Shown here: piece after piece, positions 56,446 to 64,000 of the stretch | Layout: every line of letters starts with the position of its first letter | Position numbering within the stretch: position 1 is the stretch's first letter | Assembly: GCF_023806085.1 (NCBI RefSeq) | Contig: NZ_JAMSLX010000001.1 | Location: 248,001 to 312,000, forward strand | Source of the DNA: Hephaestia sp. MAHUQ-44 | GTDB lineage: Bacteria; Pseudomonadota; Alphaproteobacteria; Sphingomonadales; Sphingomonadaceae | Length of the DNA: 64,000 nt | Direction of reading: 5' to 3' | Translations under genes and position numbers: made by a program | Notes under the pieces: generated by a model | The model's input: only the letters and a program-made list of their open reading frames with translations | The model's database searches: none | What the model was told of the DNA's origin: nothing

Positions 56446-57356
56446 GCCGTAGCGATCGATTCCGCAGGCGTGGATTGTCGGGCCCAGAAGGGCGCGACGA
56501 TATTCCCGCGGCGATGCGCGATCACGAGCAGCGCTACACCGAGGGCGGTTGCCAGCACCAGCGCGGGCAGCGATGCCTCGGCCCCGAAGGCGCCGCCGGT
56601 CAGCAGATCCGGCCCCGTGATCCGCGGGACCAGCAGCCCCTTGGTATCGAGCCCCGAGATCGCGATCCCGTAAATGCCGCCTTGGGTGAAATTCCACGCC
56701 GCATGGATCCCGATCGCCGCCCATAGCCGGCGTGTGACCATATAGATCGCGCCGAGCATGATCCCCGCCTCAAGCGCGATACATATCGCCGCGAGCCAGC
56801 TCGCATTGGGATTGGCGAGGTGCCCCACCCCGAACAGTGCCGCTGACATCGCGAGCGCGATCCAGCTCCCGAGCCAGCGCTCGATCAGGCGGAAGATCAG
56901 CCCGCGCATAATGATCTCTTCGGTAAAGCCCGAAATGAGCGCGATCCCGAGCACCGGCCACAGCACCTCGGGCCCGCGCGTGCCGACCACGCGATAGCCG
57001 CCGAACAGCGCGATCACGCCGACGATCGCGGAAAAGATCAGGAACCCGATCAGCAACCCCGCGCCAAGCTCTCGCGCCCAGCCCTTGAGCCCGAACGCGG
57101 TCGGCCGCCGCCGCTCGACCAGCCAGACGAACGCCAGATACGCACCGGTAAAGACCGCCGCGACGGCCGCGCCGAGCACGGCCCCCATCGGCCCGTTGCC
57201 GTCGGGTTCGATCCGCTGGAGCACCCCCGACACCAGCCCCGACAGCGCCCCCGCGGCGACCATGAAGGCGAGCCCGATGGCGAGCAGCACCAGCGGGAAA
57301 TGCACCACCTTCCAGACCATGCTCGATGGCGGTGTGTTCGGTTCTGTCGGTAGCAT
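56442..57356 (-). CDS. CPBP family intramembrane metalloprotease
   Basis: The protein is 304 aa with about eight membrane segments. The CPBP/Abi motifs are FTEEIIMRGLIFR (EExxxR), FGVGHLANPN (FxxxH) and IGIHAAWNF (HxxxN/B). Such Rce1-like proteases cleave within membranes; bacterial substrates are mostly unknown. The terminal IATA tail ends in the T-family repeat. The gene is monocistronic, convergent with the trypsin-like protease. Confidence 0.92.
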   Translation of the reverse strand: MLPTEPNTPPSSMVWKVVHFPLVLLAIGLAFMVAAGALSGLVSGVLQRIEPDGNGPMGAVLGAAVAAVFTGAYLAFVWLVERRRPTAFGLKGWARELGAGLLIGFLIFSAIVGVIALFGGYRVVGTRGPEVLWPVLGIALISGFTEEIIMRGLIFRLIERWLGSWIALAMSAALFGVGHLANPNASWLAAICIALEAGIMLGAIYMVTRRLWAAIGIHAAWNFTQGGIYGIAISGLDTKGLLVPRITGPDLLTGGAFGAEASLPALVLATALGVALLVIAHRRGNIVAPFWARQSTPAESIATA

Positions 57357-57436
57357 CGCGCGCCCTCCCCCAGGATCAGGCGCGGAGCCTAACGCCGTGC
57401 GGGCGATCGCGAAAGATGCTGGCCGAAATCGTGCCC

Positions 57437-58057
57437 TCAGGCCGATACGTTGGCGAGCGCATCATCCTTTTCGTTCGCGCGGGCATAGGCCTCGCGCGCC
57501 ATCAGTCTGCCGACATAAGCGGTGAAAGCGTCACGTTTGGGCAATGTCCCGAACTGGACGCCCCAGGCGACCTGCGACCCGACATAGACATCGGCGGCGG
57601 TGAAGGCATCGCCCGCGATATAATCGTGCCGCGATACCGCCTGTTCGAGCACGTCGACCACGAGATCATAGCTGCCATAGCCGATCATCCGGCCCTGTTC
57701 GGGGGTCGCTTCGACATGGAGCGCCTTGTTGGTCACCGCCTGCTCGACCGGCCCGGCGGCGAAGAACAGCCAGCGATAATAAGCGGCGCGATCGGTGGTG
57801 GGCGGCGCGAGCCCGGCGTCGGGAAAGGCATCCGCCAGATAGGCGCAGATCGCCGCGCATTCGGTGACGACATGGCCGCGGTGGCGGATCGCGGGCACCT
57901 TGCCCATCGGGTTAATCGCGCGATAGGCGTCGCCCTTCATCGTCGAATCATAGTCCATCACCTGCGTCGCATAAGGCGCGCCGACTTCTTCGAGCATCCA
58001 GCGCGCGATCCGCCCGCGCGACTGCGGGTTGGTGTAGAAGATGAGATCGTCCGCCAT
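57437..58057 (-). CDS. Glutathione S-transferase family protein
   Basis: The protein is 206 aa from ATG 58057. The thioredoxin-fold N-terminus reads LIFYTNPQSRGRIARWMLEEVG, where Ser in QSRG is the likely thiol-activating residue; INPMGKVPAIRHRGHVVTECAAI carries the cis-Pro and the gamma-glutamyl-binding TE. The all-helical C-terminus follows. It begins 26 bases after the dienelactone hydrolase gene, so they are probably cotranscribed. The substrate is unknown. Confidence 0.92.
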   Translation of the reverse strand: MADDLIFYTNPQSRGRIARWMLEEVGAPYATQVMDYDSTMKGDAYRAINPMGKVPAIRHRGHVVTECAAICAYLADAFPDAGLAPPTTDRAAYYRWLFFAAGPVEQAVTNKALHVEATPEQGRMIGYGSYDLVVDVLEQAVSRHDYIAGDAFTAADVYVGSQVAWGVQFGTLPKRDAFTAYVGRLMAREAYARANEKDDALANVSA

Positions 58058-58083
58058 GATTCCGGTCCTTTTTGCAGGGCAGC

Positions 58084-58965
58084 TCAGCCGGGTGAATCGA
58101 GATGATCGTGCAGGAAAGCGATCGTCCGCCCCCAGGCGAGCGCCGCCGCCCTGGCATCGTAGCGATCGGCCGAGGTGTCGTTGTTGAACGCGTGGTTGAC
58201 CCCCGGATAGGTGTAGGCGGTCACGTCCTTGCCCGCCGCCTTCAGCGCCGCGATCCACGGTTCGCCGGTTGCGGCGACGCGCGTGTCGAGCCCGGCATAG
58301 TGGAGCAGCAACGGCGCGGCGACCTTGACCGCCTCGGCCGGATCGGGCGCGGGGCCGTAATAGCTGACCCCGGCGGCCAGCGCGGGGCCGGCAGCGATCG
58401 CAACGCGGTTCACCATCGCCCCGCCCCAGCAGAAGCCGATGATTCCGACCTTGCCGTTGCCCATCCGGCTGAGTGCCTTGACGAGCGCAACCGTATCGCC
58501 GGTTACCGCGCCGAGATCGGCGGTGCCGATCATGTCGCGCGCTTTATCCTCGTCGGCAGGTGTGCCGCCCTGATCGGTGAGCAGATCGGGCGCGACCGCG
58601 AGAAAGCCCGCGAGCGCGACGCGCCGCGCGACATCTTCGATATGCGCGGTCAGGCCGCGGTTTTCGTGAATCACGATCACCGCGCCGCGGCGCCGGGCCA
58701 CGCCCCCCACCGGTTCGGCGGTGTAGCCGACAACCCGCCGCGACCCCGCGAAGCCGTATGTCTTGCGGCCGGTCCTGAGCCGGGCATCGTCGGCCGGCGC
58801 GATCGCCGCCGCGGCCGGCGTGGCAGCGATACCGGCGATCAGCGCTTCGGCGGCGGCCACCGATCCGGCGAGCGCGACCATCTGCCGCAGCAAGGTGCGC
58901 CGATCGCGATGCTCATGCGTGAAGGCATCGTAGATCGCGATCGCCCGCTGGCGCAGCTCGGTCAT
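58084..58965 (-). CDS. Dienelactone hydrolase family protein
   Basis: This alpha/beta hydrolase has 293 aa. The nucleophile elbow is GFCWGG with Cys, and the Asp and His of the triad lie in AGLDTRVAATG and PGVNHAFNNDT. IVIHENRGLTAHIEDVAR carries the Glu typical of the family. The N-terminus has RDRRTLLRQMVALAG, a twin-arginine-like signal before a hydrophobic stretch, so export is possible. It may act on carboxymethylene-lactone-like esters; no degradation pathway genes are nearby. Confidence 0.9.
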   Translation of the reverse strand: MTELRQRAIAIYDAFTHEHRDRRTLLRQMVALAGSVAAAEALIAGIAATPAAAAIAPADDARLRTGRKTYGFAGSRRVVGYTAEPVGGVARRRGAVIVIHENRGLTAHIEDVARRVALAGFLAVAPDLLTDQGGTPADEDKARDMIGTADLGAVTGDTVALVKALSRMGNGKVGIIGFCWGGAMVNRVAIAAGPALAAGVSYYGPAPDPAEAVKVAAPLLLHYAGLDTRVAATGEPWIAALKAAGKDVTAYTYPGVNHAFNNDTSADRYDARAAALAWGRTIAFLHDHLDSPG

Positions 58966-59047
58966 CGGCAGTTCTCCGAATCGCCTCTCGGCGTTACGCG
59001 GAGCCTACAACGTCTATCGCGTGAACTGAACGCCGAAGCGCTCAGGT

Positions 59048-59731
59048 TCAGCGCTTGAACGGATCGACGAAGCCGGGCGGCAGCGCGATGCCGCCGTTTT
59101 CCGCGTTCTCAGCATTTTCGGCGTCGCGCGCGGCCTGTTCGCGTTCGGCGCGCAATTCGCTGATCAGCGCCTCGCGATCGCCCGCAAGGCGGTTGTCGAC
59201 CGGCGCTTCGAGCCCGGCGGCCTTGCCTGCCTTCGCCACCGCCGCGTCGAGCTCGCGCTGCGAGCACAGGCCCAGCGTCACCGGGTCCTTGGGGGTGATA
59301 TTGGCGATGTTCCAATGGCTGCGCTCGCGGATCGCCTGAATCGTCGTGCGCGTGGTGCCGATCAGCGCCCCGATCTGCCCGTCGGTCATCTCGGGATGGT
59401 TGCGGATGATCCAGGCAATGCCATCGGGCTTGTCCTGGCGCTTGGAAACCGGCGTGTAGCGCGGCCCCTTGGTACGGCGGACCTGCTCGGGGCCCTTCGA
59501 CATCTTCAGCCGGTAATCGGGATCGGCCTGGCCCTTCTCGATTTCCTCGATCGCCAGTTCGTGCGCGCGGACGGGATCGCGCCCGGCCAGCTTGGTCGCC
59601 GCGGTATCGTCGGCAATCGCCTGGACCTCAAGGATATGGAGGCCACAAAATTCCGCGATCTGCTCAAAACTGAGCGCAGTATTATCGACCAGCCACGAAG
59701 CGGTCGCGTGCGGCATGAGCGGCTGGGCCAC
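59048..59731 (-). CDS. trcR: TrcR-type cell-cycle transcriptional regulator (DUF1013)
   Basis: The protein is 227 aa from GTG 59731, with AGAAGG 8 bases upstream. It matches DUF1013, now called TrcR: PHATASWLVDNTALSFEQIAEFCGLHILEVQAIAD, DPVRAHELAIEEIEKGQADP and GPRYTPVSKRQDKPDGIAW with an HTH near MTDGQIGALIGTTRTTI. The family is confined to alphaproteobacteria. A terminator-like hairpin with a U-rich run lies directly before the ribosome site (59748-59780), suggesting attenuation or insulation from the upstream GST gene. Confidence 0.9.
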   Translation of the reverse strand: MAQPLMPHATASWLVDNTALSFEQIAEFCGLHILEVQAIADDTAATKLAGRDPVRAHELAIEEIEKGQADPDYRLKMSKGPEQVRRTKGPRYTPVSKRQDKPDGIAWIIRNHPEMTDGQIGALIGTTRTTIQAIRERSHWNIANITPKDPVTLGLCSQRELDAAVAKAGKAAGLEAPVDNRLAGDREALISELRAEREQAARDAENAENAENGGIALPPGFVDPFKR

Positions 59732-59747
59732 GGTTGAGTCCTTCTCT

Positions 59748-59780
59748 AAAACAATAAGGGCCGCCCCTCGCGGAGCGGCC
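59748..59780 (-). terminator. Terminator-like hairpin in the trcR leader
   Basis: On the minus strand GGCCGC (59780-59775) pairs with GCGGCC (59764-59759) and is followed by C and the U-rich TTATTGTTTT (59757-59748). Only two bases separate the tract from the AGAAGG ribosome site of trcR. It may end transcripts from the GST gene upstream or attenuate trcR. Confidence 0.65.
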
Positions 59781-59844
59781 GTGCAGATCGCCAACGTAAT
59801 GCGGGTGGAGCGGCGTGGCAAGGATTTCGCGTATATTCCGCCGC

Positions 59845-59896
59845 GGCATCGGCCCGCTTCCTACCCGGCCACCCAGTGGAGAAGCGGGCCGGTGCC
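59845..59896. repeat. Hairpin of family H, copy 4
   Basis: GGCATCGGCCCGCTTC (59845-59860) pairs with GAAGCGGGCCGGTGCC (59881-59896) with one T-G wobble. The GGCACCGGCCCGCT core matches copies 1-3, but the loop is unrelated. It lies just after the GST stop at 59908 on the minus strand. Confidence 0.8.
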
Positions 59897-59907
59897 GTCA
59901 ACCCAAC

Positions 59908-60528
59908 TCAGTCGCGCAGCGACACGAACCGGGGCAACGCAGCGACGCGATCGATCCACGCGCCGATATGCGGATAGAGCGCGAGATCAAACCCGCCCTC
60001 GTCGGCAACGTGGGTGTAGGCGAACAGCGCGATGTCGGCGAGCGTGACGGCATCCCCCACGAACCAATCGTGCAGCGACAGATGATCTTCCATCTGCTGA
60101 AGCGCCGCCTCGCCGGCGATCCGCTTGCCGGGGATCATATTGCGTTGGAGTTCGCTCAACGCATCGTTGCCCACCATCGTCAGCCAGAAGCGCACCGTCG
60201 CGATATTGGGCTCGTGGTGATATTGTTCGAAGAACATCCAGCGCAGCATATCGGCACGATCGAAGCGATCGGCGGGCACCAGCGCCGAGCCGTCGGCCAG
60301 ATAGACGCACGCCGCGTTGCTTTCGGGCAGGAAGCGCCGGCCGACCTGGAGTACCGGAATCCGCCCGACCGGATTGATGTGCGCGAGGAATTCGGGCGTC
60401 CGCGTCTCGCCCTTCATGATGTCATAGGCGACGCGCTCCATCCGGATGCCGAGCAGCCCCGCGGCAAGCCGGATCTTGTAGCAATTGCCCGACATCGGGT
60501 CTTCGTGAAGGATCAGTTTTTCCGGCAT
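59908..60528 (-). CDS. Glutathione S-transferase family protein
   Basis: The second GST-fold protein of the window (206 aa) shares little with the one at 57437. LILHEDPMSGNCYKIRLAAGLLG opens the thioredoxin fold, with Ser/Asn/Cys at the active site. INPVGRIPVLQVGRRFLPESNAACVYLA has the cis-Pro and the ES gamma-glutamyl site. The C-terminal half is helical with DWFVGDAVTLADIALFAYTHVAD. It starts 28 bases after the quinone oxidoreductase stop, so the two probably share a transcript. Confidence 0.92.
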   Translation of the reverse strand: MPEKLILHEDPMSGNCYKIRLAAGLLGIRMERVAYDIMKGETRTPEFLAHINPVGRIPVLQVGRRFLPESNAACVYLADGSALVPADRFDRADMLRWMFFEQYHHEPNIATVRFWLTMVGNDALSELQRNMIPGKRIAGEAALQQMEDHLSLHDWFVGDAVTLADIALFAYTHVADEGGFDLALYPHIGAWIDRVAALPRFVSLRD

Positions 60529-60556
60529 CGGTCATCCCCGCCTGGCGCGTCACGTG

Positions 60557-61570
60557 TCACCCCATCGTCAGCACGATCTTGCCGATATGGTCGCCCGATT
60601 CCATGCGGCGGTGCGCCTCGGCGGCCTCGGCGAGCGGGAAGGTCGTGTCGATCGCGGGCTTGAGTTGCCCCGCTGTGACCAATGGCCAGACGGTGCGCGC
60701 AAGTTCGTCGGTGACGAGCGCCTTGAACGCGGCATCGCGCGGTCGCAGCGTCGATCCGGTGAGCGTCAGGCGGCGGCGCATCACCTCGAAGATAGGAATC
60801 GTCGCCATCGCGCCGCCCTGCACCGCGATCGAAACATGGCGGCCGTCGTCGGCGAGGCATTGGAGGTTGCGCGGCACATAATCGCCGCCGACCATGTCGA
60901 GCACCGCGGCAACGCCCTTGCCGCCGGTGATCGCCTGCACCTCGGCGACGAAATCATGGGTCTTGTAGTTGATCGCATGATCGGCGCCGAGCGCGCGGGC
61001 GGCGGCGCATTTTTCGTCCGAGCCCGCGGTGACGATGATCGTCACCCCGAACAACCCGGCAAGCTTGATCGCCATCGTACCGATCCCGCTGGTGCCGCCG
61101 TGAACGAGCACGGTATCGCCCTCGGCGACATAGGCGCGCTCGAACAGATTGGTCCACACGGTATAGAGCGTTTCGGGCATCGCCGCGGCCTCGGCCATCG
61201 ACAGCGCATCGGGCACCTGCAGGCACTGGCCCACGGGAGCGACGGCATAATGCGCATAGCCGCCACCCGCGACGAGCGCGGCGACGCGCTGGCCAAGCCA
61301 GGGGGTTTCAACCCCCGTGCCCAGCGCGACGATCTCGCCCGCAAGCTCGAGCCCGAGGATCGACGGCGCCCCCGGCGGCGGGGGATAACCGCCCTTGCGC
61401 TGGAGCACGTCGGGGCGATTAACCCCGGCGGCGGCGACACGGATCAGCACCTCGCCCGCCTCCGGTTGCGGCACCGGCCGCTCGACGGGAATCAGGACTT
61501 CGGGACCGCCACGTTGCTCGGGGTCGATCGCGATCATCGTTTCAGGTGTTGTCAGGGGCAATGCAGTCAT
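60557..61570 (-). CDS. NAD(P)H-quinone oxidoreductase, zinc-independent MDR type
   Basis: The protein is 337 aa from ATG 61570, with GGGAGGG 8 bases upstream (a TTG lies directly before the ATG). The MDR fold shows AAGVNRPDVLQRKGGYPPPPG, a typical PIG3/quinone reductase signature that replaces the zinc ligands of alcohol dehydrogenase. VLVHGGTSGIGTMAIKLA is the nucleotide-binding motif. It reduces quinones or enones; a link with the GST downstream fits electrophile detoxification. It is divergent from the DUF1192 gene. Confidence 0.93.
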   Translation of the reverse strand: MTALPLTTPETMIAIDPEQRGGPEVLIPVERPVPQPEAGEVLIRVAAAGVNRPDVLQRKGGYPPPPGAPSILGLELAGEIVALGTGVETPWLGQRVAALVAGGGYAHYAVAPVGQCLQVPDALSMAEAAAMPETLYTVWTNLFERAYVAEGDTVLVHGGTSGIGTMAIKLAGLFGVTIIVTAGSDEKCAAARALGADHAINYKTHDFVAEVQAITGGKGVAAVLDMVGGDYVPRNLQCLADDGRHVSIAVQGGAMATIPIFEVMRRRLTLTGSTLRPRDAAFKALVTDELARTVWPLVTAGQLKPAIDTTFPLAEAAEAHRRMESGDHIGKIVLTMG

Positions 61571-61633
61571 CAAAACGGCCCTCCCGCCGGCGCCTTATTG
61601 ACATCGCGGCCGTGCCGGTCAACGCTCCATGTC

Positions 61634-61831
61634 ATGGATTCCGAGGAGATTCTTCCACGCCGGCGCGACGATCCGCTGACGATGCTGGCGCGCCAGGACC
61701 TTGATCCGCTGTCAGTGGCGGAGCTCGATGCGCGGATCGCCGCGCTCGATGCCGAGATCGCGCGGGTCCGCCGCCACCGCGACCACGCCGTTAACCATCG
61801 CGCAAGCGCTGACGCCCTATTCAAGCGATGA
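61634..61831 (+). CDS. DUF1192 small protein
   Basis: The 65-aa protein contains DPLTMLARQDLDPLSVAELDARIAALDAEIARVR, the DUF1192 pattern, followed by a coiled-coil and NHRASADALFKR. DUF1192 occurs in alphaproteobacteria and its function is unknown. GGA-like bases precede the ATG weakly. A perfect 10-bp hairpin follows its stop and separates it from clpA. Confidence 0.85.
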   Translation: MDSEEILPRRRDDPLTMLARQDLDPLSVAELDARIAALDAEIARVRRHRDHAVNHRASADALFKR

Positions 61832-61835
61832 GCGC

Positions 61836-61867
61836 GCACCGCACCTTGCACGCCAATGGTGCGGTGC
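61836..61867 (+). terminator. Hairpin between the DUF1192 gene and clpA
   Basis: GCACCGCACC (61836-61845) and GGTGCGGTGC (61858-61867) form a perfect 10-bp stem with a 12-base loop, 4 bases after the stop. No T-run follows, so termination would need another factor. Confidence 0.55.
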
Positions 61868-61956
61868 GGACGGCTGGTGCTTGATGCGAGGCCTCTCGCT
61901 TCCGACATGGGAGCAAAGGGCCGCGCGTGCTGTGGCCCGCAAGGAGTGAACCTCTA

Positions 61957-64000
61957 ATGCCGTCTTTCGCCCCCGCGCTCGAAACCACGCTGCACAAGGC
62001 GCTCGAAGCCGCGAGTTCGCGGCGCCACGAATATGCGACGCTCGAGCATCTGCTGCTGGCGCTGGTCGACGACGAACACGCCTCCAAGGTCATGGATGCG
62101 TGCAGCGTCGATCTCGGCGACCTGCGCGCCACCGTCACCCATTATCTCGATACCGAGCTTGAAGCGCTCAAGGTCGATTCGGCGACCGACCCCTCGCCGA
62201 CCAGCGGTTTCCAGCGCGTCGTCCAGCGCGCGATCCTGCACGTCCAGTCGTCGGGCCGCGACGAAGTGACCGGTGCCAACGTGCTCGTCGCCTTGTTCTC
62301 CGAACGCGAGAGCTATGCGGTCTATTTCCTGCAACAGCAGGATATGAGCCGGCTCGATGCCGTCAGCTTCATCAGCCACGGGGTCGGTAAGGGCGGCGCG
62401 CCGAGCGAAACGACCATCCCCAAGGGCGCCGACGAGGATAAATCCGCCAAGGCCGACAAGGGCAAGAGCGAAAGCGCGCTCAAGCAATTCACGGTCAACC
62501 TCAACGAGAAGGCCGAGAACGGCAAGGTCGATCCGCTGATCGGCCGCGGGCCCGAGGTCGATCGCACGATCCAGATCCTGTGCCGTCGCAGCAAGAACAA
62601 CCCGCTCTATGTGGGCGACCCCGGCGTCGGCAAGACCGCGATCGCCGAAGGGCTCGCGCGCAAGATCATCGAGGGCGATGTACCCGACGTGCTCAAGGAA
62701 GCGGTGATCTATTCGCTCGACATGGGCGCGCTGCTCGCGGGCACGCGCTATCGCGGCGATTTCGAGGAGCGGCTGAAGGCGGTGGTTTCCGAGCTGGAGA
62801 AGCTGCCGCACGCGGTGCTGTTCATCGACGAGATCCATACCGTGATCGGCGCCGGGGCCACCTCGGGCGGGGCAATGGATGCCTCAAACCTGCTCAAGCC
62901 CGCGCTGTCGGGGGGCACGATCCGCTGCATCGGCTCGACCACCTACAAGGAATTCCGCAACCATTTCGAGAAGGATCGCGCGCTGTTGCGCCGGTTCCAG
63001 AAGATCGACGTCAACGAACCGACGATCGAGGACACGATCAAGATCCTCGCCGGGCTGCGCAGCGCGTTCGAGCAGCACCATTCGGTCAAATACACGCCCG
63101 AGGCGCTCAAGAGCGCGGTCGAACTGTCGGCACGCTACATCAACGACCGCAAATTGCCCGACAAGGCGATCGACGTGATCGACGAGGTCGGCGCGATGCA
63201 GATGCTCGTCGCGCCCTCGAAGCGCCGCAAGACGATCACCCCCAAGGAGATCGAGGCGGTGATCGCGACGATGGCGCGCATCCCGCCCAAATCGGTCTCG
63301 ACCGACGACAAGAAGGCGCTCGAAAGCCTCGAGACCGACCTGAAACGGGTGGTGTTCGGCCAGAACGCCGCGATCGAGAAGCTCGCGAGCGCGATCAAGC
63401 TGAGCCGTGCGGGGTTGCGCGATCCCGACAAGCCGATCGGCAATTACCTGTTCACCGGCCCGACCGGCGTGGGCAAGACCGAGGTCGCCAAGCAACTCGC
63501 GAGCATCATGGGCATCCCGCTCCAGCGCTTCGACATGAGCGAATATATGGAGCGCCATTCGGTCAGCCGGCTGATCGGCGCGCCGCCGGGCTATGTCGGC
63601 TACGATCAGGGCGGGCTGCTCACCGACGCGGTCGACCAGAACCCGCATTCGGTGCTGCTGCTCGACGAGATCGAGAAGGCGCACCCGGACCTGTTCAACA
63701 TCCTGTTGCAGGTGATGGACAACGGCAAGCTCACCGATCACCACGGCAAGACGGTCGATTTCCGCAACGTCATCCTGATCATGACGACCAACGCGGGCGC
63801 CTCCGACATGGCGCGCGAGGCGCTGGGCTTCGGCGTGTCGAGCCGCGAGGGCGAGGATGAGGAAGCGGTGAAGAAGATGTTCACCCCCGAATTCCGCAAC
63901 CGCCTCGATGCGATCGTGCCGTTCGGCTATCTGCCGCCCGAGGTGGTTGCGCGGGTGGTGGACAAGTTCATCCTCCAGCTCGAACTCCAGCTCGCCGACC
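61957..64000 (+). CDS. clpA: ATP-dependent Clp protease ATPase ClpA, partial (3' end outside window)
   Basis: 681 codons of the Hsp100 unfoldase that feeds ClpP are present from ATG 61957, with AAGGAG upstream. The N-domain (residues 1-145) is followed by AAA module 1 with GDPGVGKT and LFIDEIHTVIG and AAA module 2 with GPTGVGKT and LLLDEIEKAH. The short linker, without the ClpB middle coiled coil, identifies ClpA. The adaptor gene clpS, usually just upstream, is not between it and the DUF1192 gene. The frame leaves the right edge inside the second AAA module. Confidence 0.97.
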   Translation, partial: MPSFAPALETTLHKALEAASSRRHEYATLEHLLLALVDDEHASKVMDACSVDLGDLRATVTHYLDTELEALKVDSATDPSPTSGFQRVVQRAILHVQSSGRDEVTGANVLVALFSERESYAVYFLQQQDMSRLDAVSFISHGVGKGGAPSETTIPKGADEDKSAKADKGKSESALKQFTVNLNEKAENGKVDPLIGRGPEVDRTIQILCRRSKNNPLYVGDPGVGKTAIAEGLARKIIEGDVPDVLKEAVIYSLDMGALLAGTRYRGDFEERLKAVVSELEKLPHAVLFIDEIHTVIGAGATSGGAMDASNLLKPALSGGTIRCIGSTTYKEFRNHFEKDRALLRRFQKIDVNEPTIEDTIKILAGLRSAFEQHHSVKYTPEALKSAVELSARYINDRKLPDKAIDVIDEVGAMQMLVAPSKRRKTITPKEIEAVIATMARIPPKSVSTDDKKALESLETDLKRVVFGQNAAIEKLASAIKLSRAGLRDPDKPIGNYLFTGPTGVGKTEVAKQLASIMGIPLQRFDMSEYMERHSVSRLIGAPPGYVGYDQGGLLTDAVDQNPHSVLLLDEIEKAHPDLFNILLQVMDNGKLTDHHGKTVDFRNVILIMTTNAGASDMAREALGFGVSSREGEDEEAVKKMFTPEFRNRLDAIVPFGYLPPEVVARVVDKFILQLELQLAD

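Noticed and set aside
61880..61908. RpoH promoter for clpA
   Set aside because: CTTG-N18-CCGACAT matches the -10 consensus only in part; too weak to list as a feature.

Overview
The window looks like chromosomal DNA of a sphingomonad-type alphaproteobacterium (Sphingomonas or a close relative). Supporting signs are the high GC content with strong third-position GC bias, an F0 ATP-synthase operon (atpI-B-E-B'-B) separate from F1, a DUF1013/TrcR regulator, a DUF1192 protein, an RpoH-type promoter of alphaproteobacterial form before dnaK-dnaJ, and a GAAC-N7-GAAC LexA-type box before uvrA. The genus is inferred; no rRNA or tRNA gene was seen. Nearly all of the sequence is housekeeping coding DNA, and many of the long open frames antisense to the real genes are GC-bias shadows.

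Layout. 1-765: 5' part of a DNA methyltransferase leaving the left edge. 965-3832: uvrA. 3.9-7.3 kb: a small accessory stretch with a nucleotidyltransferase-like gene plus a 61-aa partner, a two-TM protein, a Phd/PemK-like toxin-antitoxin pair with a readable promoter/operator, a 10-bp tandem repeat array and an HTH-like gene. 7.5-10.9 kb: ferredoxin, alkA-mntH, a KdgK-like kinase. 11.0-15.9 kb (minus): GT2-GtrA glycosyltransferase, leuB, recO, an acetyltransferase and a polysaccharide deacetylase. 16.2-28.1 kb (minus): DUF3857/transglutaminase/TPR protein, uvrC, a SugE-type exporter, the F0 operon and a ydbH-ynbE-ydbL operon for outer-membrane lipid homeostasis. 28.2-30.7 kb: radC, purB and a 27-aa membrane microprotein. 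30.9-34.1 kb: dnaK-dnaJ. 34.2-40.0 kb: PCuAC chaperone, HEXXH protein, VOC protein, LD-carboxypeptidase divergent from an atypical Mur ligase, small envelope proteins and adenosine kinase. 40.1-45.4 kb: APC permease, HIT, hisE, CAP protein, hemW, SDR. 45.5-49.6 kb: LpoA-like lipoprotein divergent from rsmI-yraN, then gshB and a DedA protein. 49.6-56.3 kb: xerC, transaldolase/Fsa, secreted and outer-membrane proteins, priA, a membrane-anchored trypsin-like protease. 56.4-64.0 kb: CPBP protease, two GSTs, dienelactone hydrolase, trcR, quinone oxidoreductase, DUF1192 and the 5' part of clpA.

Themes. DNA repair and recombination genes are well represented (uvrA, uvrC, alkA, recO, radC, priA, xerC), but only uvrA shows a recognisable SOS box here. 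Proteostasis (dnaKJ, clpA, proteases) and envelope maintenance (Mur ligase/LD-carboxypeptidase, LpoA-like, YdbH system, CAP, deacetylase) are the other themes.

The most unusual signal is non-coding. Several families of long, near-perfect palindromes occupy gaps between convergent genes. Two copies of one family (10956-11028 and 45366-45448) have perfect 29- and 34-bp stems, 15-nt loops differing by one base, and paired compensatory stem changes. A second family, of two hairpins joined by a conserved linker, occurs at 30807-30908 and 56344-56445. A third, about 150 bp long, reaches both stop codons of the convergent genes around it (7335-7486). I found no convincing new multi-gene system; these structured intergenic repeats and the 27-aa microprotein are the best candidates for undescribed biology.
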